A DNA stretch of 64,000 bases from Seohaeicola zhoushanensis (GTDB lineage: Bacteria > Pseudomonadota > Alphaproteobacteria > Rhodobacterales > Rhodobacteraceae). Both the position numbers and the translations under genes were made by a program. This document shows positions 44,619-53,769 of the stretch, piece by piece (within the stretch, counting starts at the first letter, position 1; every line of letters starts with the position of its first letter). The stretch covers positions 1-64,000 of the forward strand of contig NZ_BNCJ01000019.1 in the NCBI RefSeq assembly GCF_014656415.1, read 5' to 3'. The notes below the pieces were generated by a model. The model was not told where the DNA came from. It ran no database searches and saw only the letters and a program-made list of their open reading frames with translations.

Positions 44619-45615
44619 ACTCTCCCGCACCCCCCGGATTGGCAGCTTCGCTGGCGAACTGCCCGTGCTGGGCGCCGTGCTGGCCGCGCTTGGCCTTGTC
44701 CTGCTGTTCTACAGCGACGACAGCTTCACCCTGAACACGCTGGCGGGGACATTCCTGTTCGCCGGGCTGGCGACTAGCTGGAACATCATCGGCGGCTTCG
44801 GCGGCCAGTTCTCGCTTGGCCATTCCGTGTTCTTCGCCATCGGAGCCTACATGACCGGGAACCTGTTCCTGAAATACGAGCTGTCGCCCTGGATCTCCCT
44901 GCTGCCCGCGATGGCGCTGGCGGCGGCGGTCGCCATGCTGATCTCATGGCCGGTGTTCCGGCTTCGGGGTCCGTTCTTCTCGATCGCGACGCTGGCGCTG
45001 ACCGAGGTGGCGATGGCGCTTGCCGTCTACTTCAGCACCTGGACCGGCGGCGCGCAGGGCTTTTCGGTGCCGTTCAAGCGCGGGCTGGAGAACATGATTT
45101 TCGCCGAACGGATGAACAACGCCCTGCTCATGCTGGGCTATGTAGCGGTGACGCTGCTGATCGTGTGCTGGCTGCGGCATTCGCGACTGGGCTATTCGCT
45201 TCAGGCGATCCGCGACAACGAGGACACCGCCGAGGCCGCCGGCATCGCCGTCCTGCGCACCAAGCTGATCGGCATGGGGCTGAGCGCGGCGCTGATGGCG
45301 GCGGGCGGATCGCTTTACATGATGTACGTGCGGGTGGTGGATCCCTATGCGCTGTTCTCGCTTTTCGACGTGGGGGTGAAGGTCGCCATGATCACGCTGA
45401 TCGGCGGCATCGGCACCATCTACGGGCCGCTTCTGGGCACGCTGCTGCTGATCCCGCTTGAGAACCTGCTGCGCGCCGAACTGGGCGCGTCGGTGCCCGG
45501 CGGCAACCTTCTGGTGCTGGGCGTGCTGCTGGTGCTGACCGCGCTTTACCTGCGACGGGGGATCATCGGGTCGCTGATCGGGCTGGCCGACCGGATGAAG
45601 GCGGCACGGGCATGA
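44605..45615 (+). CDS. livM: Liv-type ABC permease LivM
   Basis: A 336-residue permease with about ten helices. Markers are NIIGGFGGQFSLGHSVFFAIGAY, RLRGPFFSIATLALTE and LIGGIGTIYGPLLG (each typical of LivM). GTG 44605 was chosen because AGGAGG stands 9 bases before it and no better ATG exists; it overlaps the livH end by 14 bases. The next gene is coupled by ATGA. Confidence 0.92.
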   Translation: MTKTELSRTPRIGSFAGELPVLGAVLAALGLVLLFYSDDSFTLNTLAGTFLFAGLATSWNIIGGFGGQFSLGHSVFFAIGAYMTGNLFLKYELSPWISLLPAMALAAAVAMLISWPVFRLRGPFFSIATLALTEVAMALAVYFSTWTGGAQGFSVPFKRGLENMIFAERMNNALLMLGYVAVTLLIVCWLRHSRLGYSLQAIRDNEDTAEAAGIAVLRTKLIGMGLSAALMAAGGSLYMMYVRVVDPYALFSLFDVGVKVAMITLIGGIGTIYGPLLGTLLLIPLENLLRAELGASVPGGNLLVLGVLLVLTALYLRRGIIGSLIGLADRMKAARA

Positions 45616-46340
45616 GTGGTGAACCGCTTCTCGATGTCACCGGCGTGTCCAAACGCTTCGGCGGGCTCAAGGCGGTCGACGGCGTCAGCCTGAAGGTCGG
45701 CGCCGGAGAGATCGTCAGCATCATCGGCCCGAACGGTGCCGGCAAGACGACCTTCTTCAACCTGCTGACCGGCCAGTTGCGCCCGACCGAGGGGCAGATC
45801 CGGTTCAAGGGTCAGGACATCACCCGCCTCAGGCCGCATCACCGTGCGAGGCTCGGCTTCGGGCGGACGTTCCAGATCTCGCAGACCATGACGTCGCTTT
45901 CGGTGCTGGAGAATGCGATGATCGGCGGCTTCCTCAAGCTGCGCGGCAACCATGCGGCGGCGGTCCGGGCGATGGCCGCGCTCGACTCGGTCGGGTTGGA
46001 GGCAAAGGCGGACCGCAAGTCGTCCGAGCTGACACTTGGCGAGCGGCGGCGGCTTGAGGTTGCCCGTGCCATCGCGATGGAGCCCGACATCATCCTGCTG
46101 GACGAGGTGATGGCCGGGCTCAACGAGACAGAGATCACCGAGATCCTGGACCTGGTCCACCGGCTGAACGAGGCGGGCAAGACCTTCCTCGTGATCGAAC
46201 ACAACCTCAAGGTCGTCCGCGCCTTTTCCAGGCGGGTCGTCGTTCTGGATCGCGGCGCGATGCTGGCCGAGGGCAACGCCGAGGAGGTGCTGTCGAACCG
46301 CGCGGTCATCGAGGCCTATCTGGGGGCAAGCACGGCATGA
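45612..46340 (+). CDS. livG: Liv-type ABC ATPase LivG
   Basis: A 242-residue ABC ATPase. The Walker A is GPNGAGKTT; the signature motif reads LTLGERRRLE instead of LSGG, a change often seen in LivG proteins. Walker B is DIILLDEVMAGL, followed by FLVIEHN. It is soluble and pairs with LivF on the LivHM core. Coupled at both ends (ATGA). Confidence 0.93.
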   Translation: MSGEPLLDVTGVSKRFGGLKAVDGVSLKVGAGEIVSIIGPNGAGKTTFFNLLTGQLRPTEGQIRFKGQDITRLRPHHRARLGFGRTFQISQTMTSLSVLENAMIGGFLKLRGNHAAAVRAMAALDSVGLEAKADRKSSELTLGERRRLEVARAIAMEPDIILLDEVMAGLNETEITEILDLVHRLNEAGKTFLVIEHNLKVVRAFSRRVVVLDRGAMLAEGNAEEVLSNRAVIEAYLGASTA

Positions 46341-47071
46341 GCACGACACAACAGACCGTGCCGATGCTTGAGGTGCGCGGCCTTTCGACCGGGTACGGCA
46401 ACATTCCGGTGCTGCACGACGTCTCTTTCGAGGTGCCTCAGGGCAAGGTGACGGCCGTGATCGGCGCGAACGGCGCGGGCAAGACGACGCTTCTGTCGAC
46501 CATCGCGGGCCTGATCCCCGCCACGTCGGGCCAGCTAATGCTGGACGGGACGGACATCAGCCGCACCCCGGCGGCCTCCCGGACAGCGGCGGGTCTGGCG
46601 CTGGTACCGGAAGGCGGGCGGCTGTTCCCGTTCATGACGGTGCGCGAGAACCTGGAACTGGGCGCCTACAGCCTGGGCCGTGACGCGGGGATGCGCCAGC
46701 GGATCGCGGAGATATGCGAGATCTTCCCGGTGCTCGCGGAGCGACAGTCGCAGATGGCGGGCCACCTTTCGGGCGGCGAACGGCAGATGTGCGCCGTGGC
46801 CCGCGCGATGATGAGCCGACCGCGCCTGCTGATGCTGGACGAGCCGTCCGTGGGACTGTCGCCGCTGATGACGGAGCGGTTGTTGTCGACCATTTCCGAT
46901 CTCGCGGCGTCCGAGGCGCTGACCGTGGTCATCGTGGAACAGCGCGTCACCGAAGTATTGGCCATGGCCGAACTGGCGCATATGCTTGATCACGGACGAA
47001 TAATGAAATCCGGTACAGCCGGTGAATTCCGCACCGACCGGATGATTCAGGAAACATACATGGGGCGATAA
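46337..47071 (+). CDS. livF: Liv-type ABC ATPase LivF
   Basis: A 244-residue ABC ATPase with Walker A GANGAGKTT, signature LSGGERQM, Walker B LLMLDEPSVGL and an H-loop replaced by glutamine (VIVEQRV), which is usual in LivF. It completes the five-gene importer. Its C-terminus differs from the stranded livF fragment at 22.3 kb, so that fragment came from another operon. Confidence 0.93.
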   Translation: MSTTQQTVPMLEVRGLSTGYGNIPVLHDVSFEVPQGKVTAVIGANGAGKTTLLSTIAGLIPATSGQLMLDGTDISRTPAASRTAAGLALVPEGGRLFPFMTVRENLELGAYSLGRDAGMRQRIAEICEIFPVLAERQSQMAGHLSGGERQMCAVARAMMSRPRLLMLDEPSVGLSPLMTERLLSTISDLAASEALTVVIVEQRVTEVLAMAELAHMLDHGRIMKSGTAGEFRTDRMIQETYMGR

Positions 47072-47095
47072 AAGGACCTATGGTCGCCGCTTCGA

Positions 47096-47854
47096 ATGCA
47101 GGGTATCTTCAAAGGTATGAAGAATAGTGCGAACATGAAGATTGCACCTGTGCAGGTGCCCAAGGCGGCCGACATCCTGGCCAATCAGCTTCGTGACATG
47201 ATCATCAGCGGCAAGGTCACGCCGGGCAGTTTCCTGCCCGCCGAACGCCAGCTTGTCGCGGATTCAGGGCTTAGCCGGACATCGGTCCGCGACGCGCTCA
47301 GGGTTCTGGAATCCGAGGGGCTGATCGCCACCAAGGTCGGCCGGTCCGGAGGGTCCATGGTGACGCTGCCGGGTCGCGATGCCGTCGCGCGGTCGGTCGA
47401 GCTCTTCGTGAGGACCCACGGCATCCGGCTGGAGTCGCTGCTGGAGTGCCGGGTCGCCGTGGAACCGACGCTCGCCGCGCTCTGCGCGAAGAACCGGACG
47501 GAGGAACAGCTGGCGGAGATCGAGGAGCTGCACGTCAAGTTCTCGAACTCGGCCGACAACGTGGTGCATTACAAGGCCGTCAACCTGGACTGGCATCTGG
47601 CCATCGCGCGCAGCAGCGGAAACGAGCCGCTCATCGCGCTGATGGAGGCGATTTCCAAGCCGATCCGCGACGCGATGGACTACCAGCACGTGACGACGCC
47701 GGAACTGCGGCGGACGGCGATCGCGGCCCATACCAAGATCCTCGAGGCCATCCGGTCGCAGGACGCCGCCTCGGCCTTCCGCAGGATGGAGCGGCACGTC
47801 TCTGGCTATCAGGCGATCGCGGTCAGCGAGATGAAGACCGCCGCGCACGGCTAG
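47096..47854 (+). CDS. GntR-family regulator (FCD subfamily)
   Basis: A 252-residue regulator with a winged helix at about 22-90 (PAERQLVADSGLSRTSVRDA, LRVLESEGLIATKVGRSGG) and an FCD domain with LDWHLAIARSSGN. It is the last gene of the rightward kinase/Hyu/Liv operon, 24 bases after livF. Three ATGs (47096, 47117, 47135) are possible and no ribosome site decides. GACC-TAT-GGTC lies just before it. Likely ligand-responsive control of its own operon. Confidence 0.88.
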   Translation: MQGIFKGMKNSANMKIAPVQVPKAADILANQLRDMIISGKVTPGSFLPAERQLVADSGLSRTSVRDALRVLESEGLIATKVGRSGGSMVTLPGRDAVARSVELFVRTHGIRLESLLECRVAVEPTLAALCAKNRTEEQLAEIEELHVKFSNSADNVVHYKAVNLDWHLAIARSSGNEPLIALMEAISKPIRDAMDYQHVTTPELRRTAIAAHTKILEAIRSQDAASAFRRMERHVSGYQAIAVSEMKTAAHG

Positions 47855-47863
47855 GATCGGCCC

Positions 47864-48184
47864 TCAGTCGATCTCGACCTCGAGGGCCAGGATCAGGAAG
47901 CTGAACGATTTGCCGTGCGAATCCACGTTCAGCGATGCATTGACACCGCCTTCCAGACCGTGCTGGATCACGAAATTCAGCCCATGCAGACCGGGCAGGT
48001 CGTAGCGCGTCACGGTGCCCCGGAACAACTCCGGATAGGCTGCCTTGACCCGTTCGGCCGTGAGCGAGCGCCGCACCGCCTCGTAATGCGCCGGATCATA
48101 GACCCAGACACCGACGTTGGACACGTCGCCCTTGTCCCCGGCGCGGGCCGAGGCGACTTCCCTGAGCATCACGCGGCGGGTCAT
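47864..48184 (-). CDS. AtuA-associated small protein (ferredoxin-fold AtuA-like)
   Basis: A 106-residue protein with VASARAGDKGDVSNVGVWVYD near its start and LHGLNFVIQHGLEGGVN later. This matches the small domain that in many genomes is fused to, or encoded beside, AtuA (AtuA-like ferredoxin-fold domain). The activity is unknown. Its ATG overlaps the stop of atuA as ATGA, so the two act as one unit. It converges with the GntR gene, 9 bases away. Confidence 0.85.
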   Translation of the reverse strand: MTRRVMLREVASARAGDKGDVSNVGVWVYDPAHYEAVRRSLTAERVKAAYPELFRGTVTRYDLPGLHGLNFVIQHGLEGGVNASLNVDSHGKSFSFLILALEVEID

Positions 48185-49503
48185 GCGTCGATCCATCTGA
48201 CAGAGCACCGGACATCGGCGCGGTTGACGAAGGTGGGCTGGGTGATGACCGACGGTGTCACACGCCCGCGGAAGCCGCCGCCGCCGGCGGGGCCACCCAT
48301 CCACAGGCTCTCGATCTCTTCCAGCAGCATGTCGGCCCACCTCCGGTCCATGCTGCGCAGGGCGCCGCGCAGGCGGATGTCCTCGCTCTCCGACGCCCGA
48401 CCGGCCGTCGCGTGCAGGGAGGTGGCGCCGATCAGGTCGAACCGGAGTTCTCCGTTGAAGCCGTTGCGAAGGGTCATGCGCTTCCGCACCACCTCGGCCG
48501 CCAGGCGGGCACGGTCAAGCGCGCCGGGTCCGGCATAGCCGATCTCGCCCTCGGCCAGATAGCCGCCGTCGAAGGCGACCAGCGCCTTGAGCCGGTCGGG
48601 GCGCGCGGCGCCGGTGGCCGCGCTTACGCGGATGCGGTCGGGGCCTTCTTCGGCGATGCGGACGGTGGTGAAGTTCGCGCTCACGTCCGGGGTCAGGTAG
48701 GCGGCGGGATCGTGGACCTCGTAGAGCAGCTGTTCCTTCACGGTCAGCGGGGTGACGCAGCCGCCGGTGCCCGCCAGCTTGGTGATGACAGCGCTGCCGT
48801 CCGGATCGACCTCGGCCAGCGGATAGCCGAGGTTGTCGAGGCCGGGCACGTCCTTGTAGCCGGGATCGGCGAAATAGCCGCCGGTGATCTGCGTCGAACA
48901 TTCCAGCAGATGCCCGACCAGCGCGCCCCGCGCCAGCATGTCCCAGTCGTCCGGCGCAATCTTCAGCTCATGCGCGATCGGGGCGAGGAATAGCGAGGAG
49001 TCCGAGACGCGCCCGGCGATCACCACGTCGGCGCCGCCCGCCAGCGCCTCTACCATGGCCTCGTGGCCGATGTAGGCATTGGCGGCCACGGGCGTACGCC
49101 CGAAGCTCTCGACAGTGCCGCCGGTCTCCTCCAGCCGCGTGTCGGGCGTGATGAGCCCCAGCACGTCGTCGCCCTCGATCACGGCGATCTTCAGCGAGAG
49201 GCCAAGCTCGGCCGCCAGCCGCGCCGTGGCCTCCCCCGCGCCAAGCGGATCGGCGGCGCCCATGTTGGTCAGCACCCGGGTGCCGTTGCGCACGCAATGC
49301 GGCAGGACGGCCCGGAGCCGCGCATCCAGCTTGCCGCTGTAGCCCGCGCTCCCGGCGCGCCGCGCCACGTGGCCCTGCGCCAGAGTCCGTTCCGCCAGCG
49401 ACTCGAAACACAGGTAGTCGAGCGCCCCGTCGCGGGCCAGATCCTCGGCCGGGGCGACCCGGTCCGGAGCCCCGCCCGAGCCGCATCCGATGCGCAATGC
49501 CAT
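48181..49503 (-). CDS. atuA: AtuA family protein (DUF1446)
   Basis: A 440-residue protein of the acyclic terpene utilisation AtuA family. Characteristic are IGCGSGGAPDR at the N-terminus, YLCFESLAERTLAQG and VLTNMGAADPLGAGEA, plus VIAGRVSDSSLFLAP. AtuA is encoded in the citronellol/geraniol cluster of Pseudomonas, but its reaction has not been established; the family is also common in other acyl-CoA catabolic clusters. Here it is followed by its small partner and preceded, 16 bases away, by an aldehyde dehydrogenase. No geranyl-CoA carboxylase pair is present, though a one-chain carboxylase lies at 14.4 kb. Confidence 0.88.
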   Translation of the reverse strand: MALRIGCGSGGAPDRVAPAEDLARDGALDYLCFESLAERTLAQGHVARRAGSAGYSGKLDARLRAVLPHCVRNGTRVLTNMGAADPLGAGEATARLAAELGLSLKIAVIEGDDVLGLITPDTRLEETGGTVESFGRTPVAANAYIGHEAMVEALAGGADVVIAGRVSDSSLFLAPIAHELKIAPDDWDMLARGALVGHLLECSTQITGGYFADPGYKDVPGLDNLGYPLAEVDPDGSAVITKLAGTGGCVTPLTVKEQLLYEVHDPAAYLTPDVSANFTTVRIAEEGPDRIRVSAATGAARPDRLKALVAFDGGYLAEGEIGYAGPGALDRARLAAEVVRKRMTLRNGFNGELRFDLIGATSLHATAGRASESEDIRLRGALRSMDRRWADMLLEEIESLWMGGPAGGGGFRGRVTPSVITQPTFVNRADVRCSVRWIDA

Positions 49504-49519
49504 GTCCGTTCCGCCCGTG

Positions 49520-51010
49520 TCAGCCGATGTTGATGTAGACGGCCTTCCGATAGGTATAGAGGTCGAGGTGCTCTGCCCCGCCCTTCACGCCATAGCCGCT
49601 GTTCTTGATGCCGCCGAAACCGACCGCAGGGTCCACCGCGCCGTAGCAGTTGACCCAGAGCGTGCCGGTCCGGATGCCGTTAATCATCCTGTACATGGTC
49701 GACACGTCGCGGGTCCAGACCGCACCGCCCAGACCGTAGTCGATGTCGTTGGCCATGCGCAGCGCGTCCTCGGCCTCGTCGAACGGGATGACAGAGATGA
49801 CCGGGCCGAAGATCTCCTCCTGCGCGATGCGCATGGAATTGGTCACATCCGCGAAGACGGTCGGCTTGACGAAGTATCCCTCTGCCAGATCGCCGCCCAG
49901 ACGTTCACCACCGACAGCCAGCCGCGCGCCCTCTCCCGGAGCGCTTTCCACATAGCCCATCACCCGGTCGAGCTGCTTCTGCGAGATCAGCGGCCCGAGT
50001 TGCACGTCGGGATCGAGCCCGTTGCCCACCTTGACCGAGGCGGTGAACTGCTTGAGCCGCTCGACGAATTCCTCCTGGATCGAACGCTGCACGAACAGCC
50101 GGGTGCCCGCGTAGCAGACCTGACCGGAGTTGGTGAAGACCCCCATGGCCGCGCCGGGCACAGCCTTGTCCATGTCGGCGTCGGCAAAGACGATGTCAGG
50201 CGACTTGCCGCCCAGTTCGAGCTGGAGCTTCTTCATCCCGACGGTCGAGGCCTCGATGATCCGGCGGCCCGTGACGGTCGATCCGGTGAAGGCGATGCGG
50301 TCGACGCCGGGATGGCGCGCCAGCGCCTCTCCCGTTACGGCGCCGTAGCCGGTGACGACGTTCACCACACCCTCGGGCATCCCCGCCTCGTGCAGCAGGT
50401 CGACCATGCGCAGGACCGAAAGCGACGCATCCTCAGCCGGTTTCATCACGGCGGTGCATCCGGTCGCCAGCACGCCGCCCAGCACCCACCACTGGCTGAT
50501 GAGCGGTCCGTTCCAGGGAATGATCCCGGCGACGACCCCGACCGGGGCCTTGATGGTCATCGACTGGATGTTCAGCGGCAGCGAGTTCTGAAGCGTCTCG
50601 CCCTTCACGTTCAGCGCCTGCGCGGCAAAGAACATGATCATCTGGCGGATCGGTTCCTTCAGCATCTTCGTGCGCGACAGCGGCGCGCCCATGTCCAGCG
50701 TCTCGATCATCGCGAATTCGTCGAACCGGTCGGCCAGCAGACCGGCCACGCGGATCAGCAGCGCCTGGCGCTGCGTCGGTGTCCACTTGCTCCACGGTCC
50801 CTCGAAGGCCCGGCGGGCGGCGGCGACGGCGCGGTCCACGTCCTCCGATGACCCCTCGGCCAGCTGCGCGATCTCGCGGCCGGTGGCGGGGTTCAGGGTG
50901 GCAAAGGTTTTGCCCGATGCGGCGGGAACGGTCTTGCCGTCGATGATAAGGCCGTGGGGCCGGTCCGTCAGGACGGAGTCCGGCGTGATCTGGCGATCGG
51001 AAATGGTCAT
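49520..51010 (-). CDS. Aldehyde dehydrogenase (NAD(P)+)
   Basis: A 496-residue ALDH-superfamily enzyme that oxidises an aldehyde to the acid. The glutamate is in LQLELGGKSP and the nucleophilic cysteine in GQVCYAGTR. The oxyanion asparagine segment reads IIPWNGPL. NAD contacts lie in FTGSTVTGRR and the C-terminal GIKNSGYGVKGG is as expected. ATG 51010 gives the normal family length. It lies between the HSL hydrolase and atuA in one leftward operon, which fits oxidation of an alcohol-derived aldehyde. Confidence 0.93.
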   Translation of the reverse strand: MTISDRQITPDSVLTDRPHGLIIDGKTVPAASGKTFATLNPATGREIAQLAEGSSEDVDRAVAAARRAFEGPWSKWTPTQRQALLIRVAGLLADRFDEFAMIETLDMGAPLSRTKMLKEPIRQMIMFFAAQALNVKGETLQNSLPLNIQSMTIKAPVGVVAGIIPWNGPLISQWWVLGGVLATGCTAVMKPAEDASLSVLRMVDLLHEAGMPEGVVNVVTGYGAVTGEALARHPGVDRIAFTGSTVTGRRIIEASTVGMKKLQLELGGKSPDIVFADADMDKAVPGAAMGVFTNSGQVCYAGTRLFVQRSIQEEFVERLKQFTASVKVGNGLDPDVQLGPLISQKQLDRVMGYVESAPGEGARLAVGGERLGGDLAEGYFVKPTVFADVTNSMRIAQEEIFGPVISVIPFDEAEDALRMANDIDYGLGGAVWTRDVSTMYRMINGIRTGTLWVNCYGAVDPAVGFGGIKNSGYGVKGGAEHLDLYTYRKAVYINIG

Positions 51011-51038
51011 GATGTCCTCTTTTGCAAGATGAAGTCGG

Positions 51039-51953
51039 TCAGCCCGGAACGACCCGATCGCGGATTTCCGCCGAAATGGTCGACAATTCCGCATCAGCGA
51101 TGTCGAAAAGGGGGTGAAGCCGGATGAAACCATGGGTGACCCCGTCGACGCGGCGCCGTGTGACGGGCACGCCCTGCGCGGCCAGACGGTCGGCATAGGC
51201 CTCGCCCTCGTCCAGCAGGACGTCATATTCCGCCGTCACGATAATCGCGGGCGGCAGGCCCGCCAAGTCGGTGCGGCGCAGCGGCGACACGTCGGGATCG
51301 GCCCAGGCCGAGGTCGGGGCGTAATGGCCGAAGAACCACTGCATGTCCCGCGCCGTCAGCGGCAGGCCGGTGCCGTGCGCGCGGTAGGACGGGCGGTCGA
51401 AATCGTGGTCCGTCACCGGGTAGTAGAGAACCTGAAGCGCCACGGCCGACGGATCCTTCAGCCGCGCACAGCACACGGCAGCCAGATTGCCGCCCGCGCT
51501 GTCGCCCATCACGATCACCGGACCCGCAGGGCACCCGTCCACGCGCCCCTCCAATACAGCGGCAAGCGCATCCTCGCAGTCCTCGAGCCCTGCCGGATAG
51601 GGTGCCTCGGGCGCCAGCCGGTAGTCGACCGCCAGCACCGCGAGGCCCGTGCGCTGCGCAAGGGTGCGGGTGTAGGTCTCGTAATCTTCCAGCGCGCCGA
51701 CAACCCAGCCACCGCCGTGCAGGAAGACGATGACGCCTTCCGGACGCGCGACCGGCATCAGCAGCCGCGCCCGGATCGGGCCGCCGCGGCCCTCGATCGT
51801 GCGCTCTTCCGCGCGATGCATCTCGGGGCCGCTGCCCAGGCGCGCGCGCCCGGCGGCGACGAAGGCCCGCGCATCGCCGGGCGTTCCGGCCGACAGCGCG
51901 GGCGCGTCCTTCAGCATGTCGAGCATGGCGGTGATGAATGGATGAAGTGCCAT
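51039..51953 (-). CDS. Alpha/beta hydrolase, hormone-sensitive-lipase type
   Basis: A 304-residue HSL-family esterase. The oxyanion motif HGGGW, nucleophile elbow GDSAGGN, aspartate in AEYDVLLDEG and histidine in GVTHGF give a complete triad. ATG 51953 sets the usual length. Enzymes of this family next to Baeyer-Villiger monooxygenases often cleave the ester or lactone formed; the divergent monooxygenase starts only 138 bases away. Probably the ring-opening hydrolase of the pathway. Confidence 0.9.
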   Translation of the reverse strand: MALHPFITAMLDMLKDAPALSAGTPGDARAFVAAGRARLGSGPEMHRAEERTIEGRGGPIRARLLMPVARPEGVIVFLHGGGWVVGALEDYETYTRTLAQRTGLAVLAVDYRLAPEAPYPAGLEDCEDALAAVLEGRVDGCPAGPVIVMGDSAGGNLAAVCCARLKDPSAVALQVLYYPVTDHDFDRPSYRAHGTGLPLTARDMQWFFGHYAPTSAWADPDVSPLRRTDLAGLPPAIIVTAEYDVLLDEGEAYADRLAAQGVPVTRRRVDGVTHGFIRLHPLFDIADAELSTISAEIRDRVVPG

Positions 51954-52011
51954 GTCCCCTCCCCCGGTCCGGCGATCAGTTGCCGCGCAACGTAGATTCA
52001 ATGTCCGGCTT

Positions 52012-52051
52012 CGTCAAATTATTTGACCATTCGAAATGCCGACACTATGGT
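52012..52051. promoter_or_regulatory. Perfect 15-bp palindrome overlapping two divergent promoters
   Basis: GTCAAAT-T-ATTTGAC at 52013-52027. Rightward, TTGACC (52023-52028) and TATGGT (52046-52051) are 17 bases apart. Leftward, TTGACG (complement of 52012-52017) is followed after 17 bases by TACGTT. A protein bound to the palindrome would cover both -35 boxes and repress hydrolase/ALDH/atuA and the monooxygenase together. Confidence 0.65.
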
Positions 52052-52090
52052 CAGCCGCGAAACGTCGACCTGCCGAGGAGGAGGCACGCC

Positions 52091-53743
52091 ATGACTTCTG
52101 AATTCCCCCAGACATCCGCCGACGCCCCTCTTGAGGTCGCGGTGATCGGCGCTGGCTTTGCCGGGATGTACATGCTGCACCGCCTGCGCAGCGCAGGCTT
52201 CCGAGTCAAGGTCTTCGAGGCCGGACCGGAGGTCGGCGGAACCTGGTACTGGAACCGCTATCCGGGGTGCCGTTGCGACGTCGAAAGCCTTCAGTACTCC
52301 TATTCCTTCGACGAGGGCATCCAACAGGAGTGGACCTGGTCCGAACGTTTTGCCACGCAACCGGAAATCCGCCACTACGCGAATTTTGTCGCCGACCGGC
52401 TCGACCTGCGACGGGATATCGTGTTCGGCGTCCGCGTGACTTCAGGCCGCTTCGACGAGGCGCGCAACCAGTGGACGTTGACGACCGACGCGGGAGCGAT
52501 TCACGCGGACAAGGTGATCACGGCGGTCGGCTGCCTCTCCAGCTCGAACATGCCGCAGATCGAAGGCATCGACAGCTTTCAGGGACGCACGATCCATACC
52601 GCGGACTGGCCCCACGAAGGGGTCGACTTCACCGGCCTGCGGGTCGCGATGATCGGCACCGGGTCCTCGGCCATCCAGGCGATTCCGGAGATTGCCAAGC
52701 AAGCCGCGCAGTTGACCGTGTTCCAGCGAACCCCGAACTTCTCGGTTCCCGCGCGCAACCAGCCGCTGAAGGAGGAGACGGTCGCCTGGTGGAAGGCGAA
52801 CTATCCCGACCTGCGCAAGACCGCGCGCGAGACGATGCGGTCGGGCACGATCTACGACCTGCCGCAGAAGCCCGCGATGGGCACCGATCCGGCCGAGGTC
52901 CGTGCGGAACTTCAGGCCAGGTGGGACAAGGGCGGGGCAAATTTTGCCTACGCCTTCGAGGACTTGGTCATCAGTATGGAAGCCAACGACATCGCCGCCG
53001 AATTCGTGCGCGACAAGATCCGCGAGATCGTCACGGACCCCGAGACGGCCGAGGCGCTGTGCCCGAGGGACTACCCCATCTTCTGCAAGCGGATCTGCGT
53101 CGATAGCGACTATTTCGCCACCTACAACCGCGACAACGTCACGCTGGTGAACCTGCGCAAGACCCCGCTGGAGCGGGTGACCGCCAAGGGCATCCTGACC
53201 TCGGATCAGGAGCGCGAGTTCGATGTGGTGATCTACGCCACCGGCTTCGACGCCATTACCGGATCGCTCACCCGGCTGAACCTGACCGGCACCAGGGGCA
53301 GGACGCTGGCTGAAAAATGGGCCGAGGGTCCCAAGGCCTACCTCGGCCTCGTAACCTCGGAATTCCCCAACCTTTTCATGATCACCGGACCGGGCAGCCC
53401 TTCCGTGCTGAGCAACATGATCGTCTCGATCGAGCAGCACGTCGACTTCCTGTTCGACCTGATCACGCACATGCGCGCGACCGGCGCCGACCGGGTCGAG
53501 ACGACGGCGCAGCAGGAGGAGGACTGGGCGCGCCACGTGACCGAGGTGGCGCACACGACGCTCTATCCCAAGGCCGCCTCGTGGTACATGGGCGCGAACA
53601 TTCCCGGCAAGCCGAGGGTGTTCATGCCCTTCATCGGGGTCGATGCCTATCGCAAGACGTGCAACGAGGTCGCGGCCAAAGGCTATCCCGGGTTCGAGAT
53701 GTCGGGCGGCACAGCCGGAACCCGGACCGCCGCCCGCGGCTGA
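52091..53743 (+). CDS. Baeyer-Villiger-type flavin monooxygenase 2
   Basis: A 550-residue class B monooxygenase. FAD Rossmann motif GAGFAGM near 21-27, then GGTWYWNRYPGCRCD; the fingerprint FQGRTIHTADWP matches the consensus FxGxxxHxxxWP. The NADP Rossmann motif is GTGSSA and the ATGF motif is intact. It is related to, but distinct from, the enzyme at 17.7 kb. GAGGAGGAGG precedes ATG 52091. It is divergent from hydrolase, ALDH and AtuA genes under a shared palindrome, which makes a ketone to ester to acid route likely. Confidence 0.93.
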   Translation: MTSEFPQTSADAPLEVAVIGAGFAGMYMLHRLRSAGFRVKVFEAGPEVGGTWYWNRYPGCRCDVESLQYSYSFDEGIQQEWTWSERFATQPEIRHYANFVADRLDLRRDIVFGVRVTSGRFDEARNQWTLTTDAGAIHADKVITAVGCLSSSNMPQIEGIDSFQGRTIHTADWPHEGVDFTGLRVAMIGTGSSAIQAIPEIAKQAAQLTVFQRTPNFSVPARNQPLKEETVAWWKANYPDLRKTARETMRSGTIYDLPQKPAMGTDPAEVRAELQARWDKGGANFAYAFEDLVISMEANDIAAEFVRDKIREIVTDPETAEALCPRDYPIFCKRICVDSDYFATYNRDNVTLVNLRKTPLERVTAKGILTSDQEREFDVVIYATGFDAITGSLTRLNLTGTRGRTLAEKWAEGPKAYLGLVTSEFPNLFMITGPGSPSVLSNMIVSIEQHVDFLFDLITHMRATGADRVETTAQQEEDWARHVTEVAHTTLYPKAASWYMGANIPGKPRVFMPFIGVDAYRKTCNEVAAKGYPGFEMSGGTAGTRTAARG

Positions 53744-53769
53744 CGATCCGTTCAGAGACCGACGTGAGA

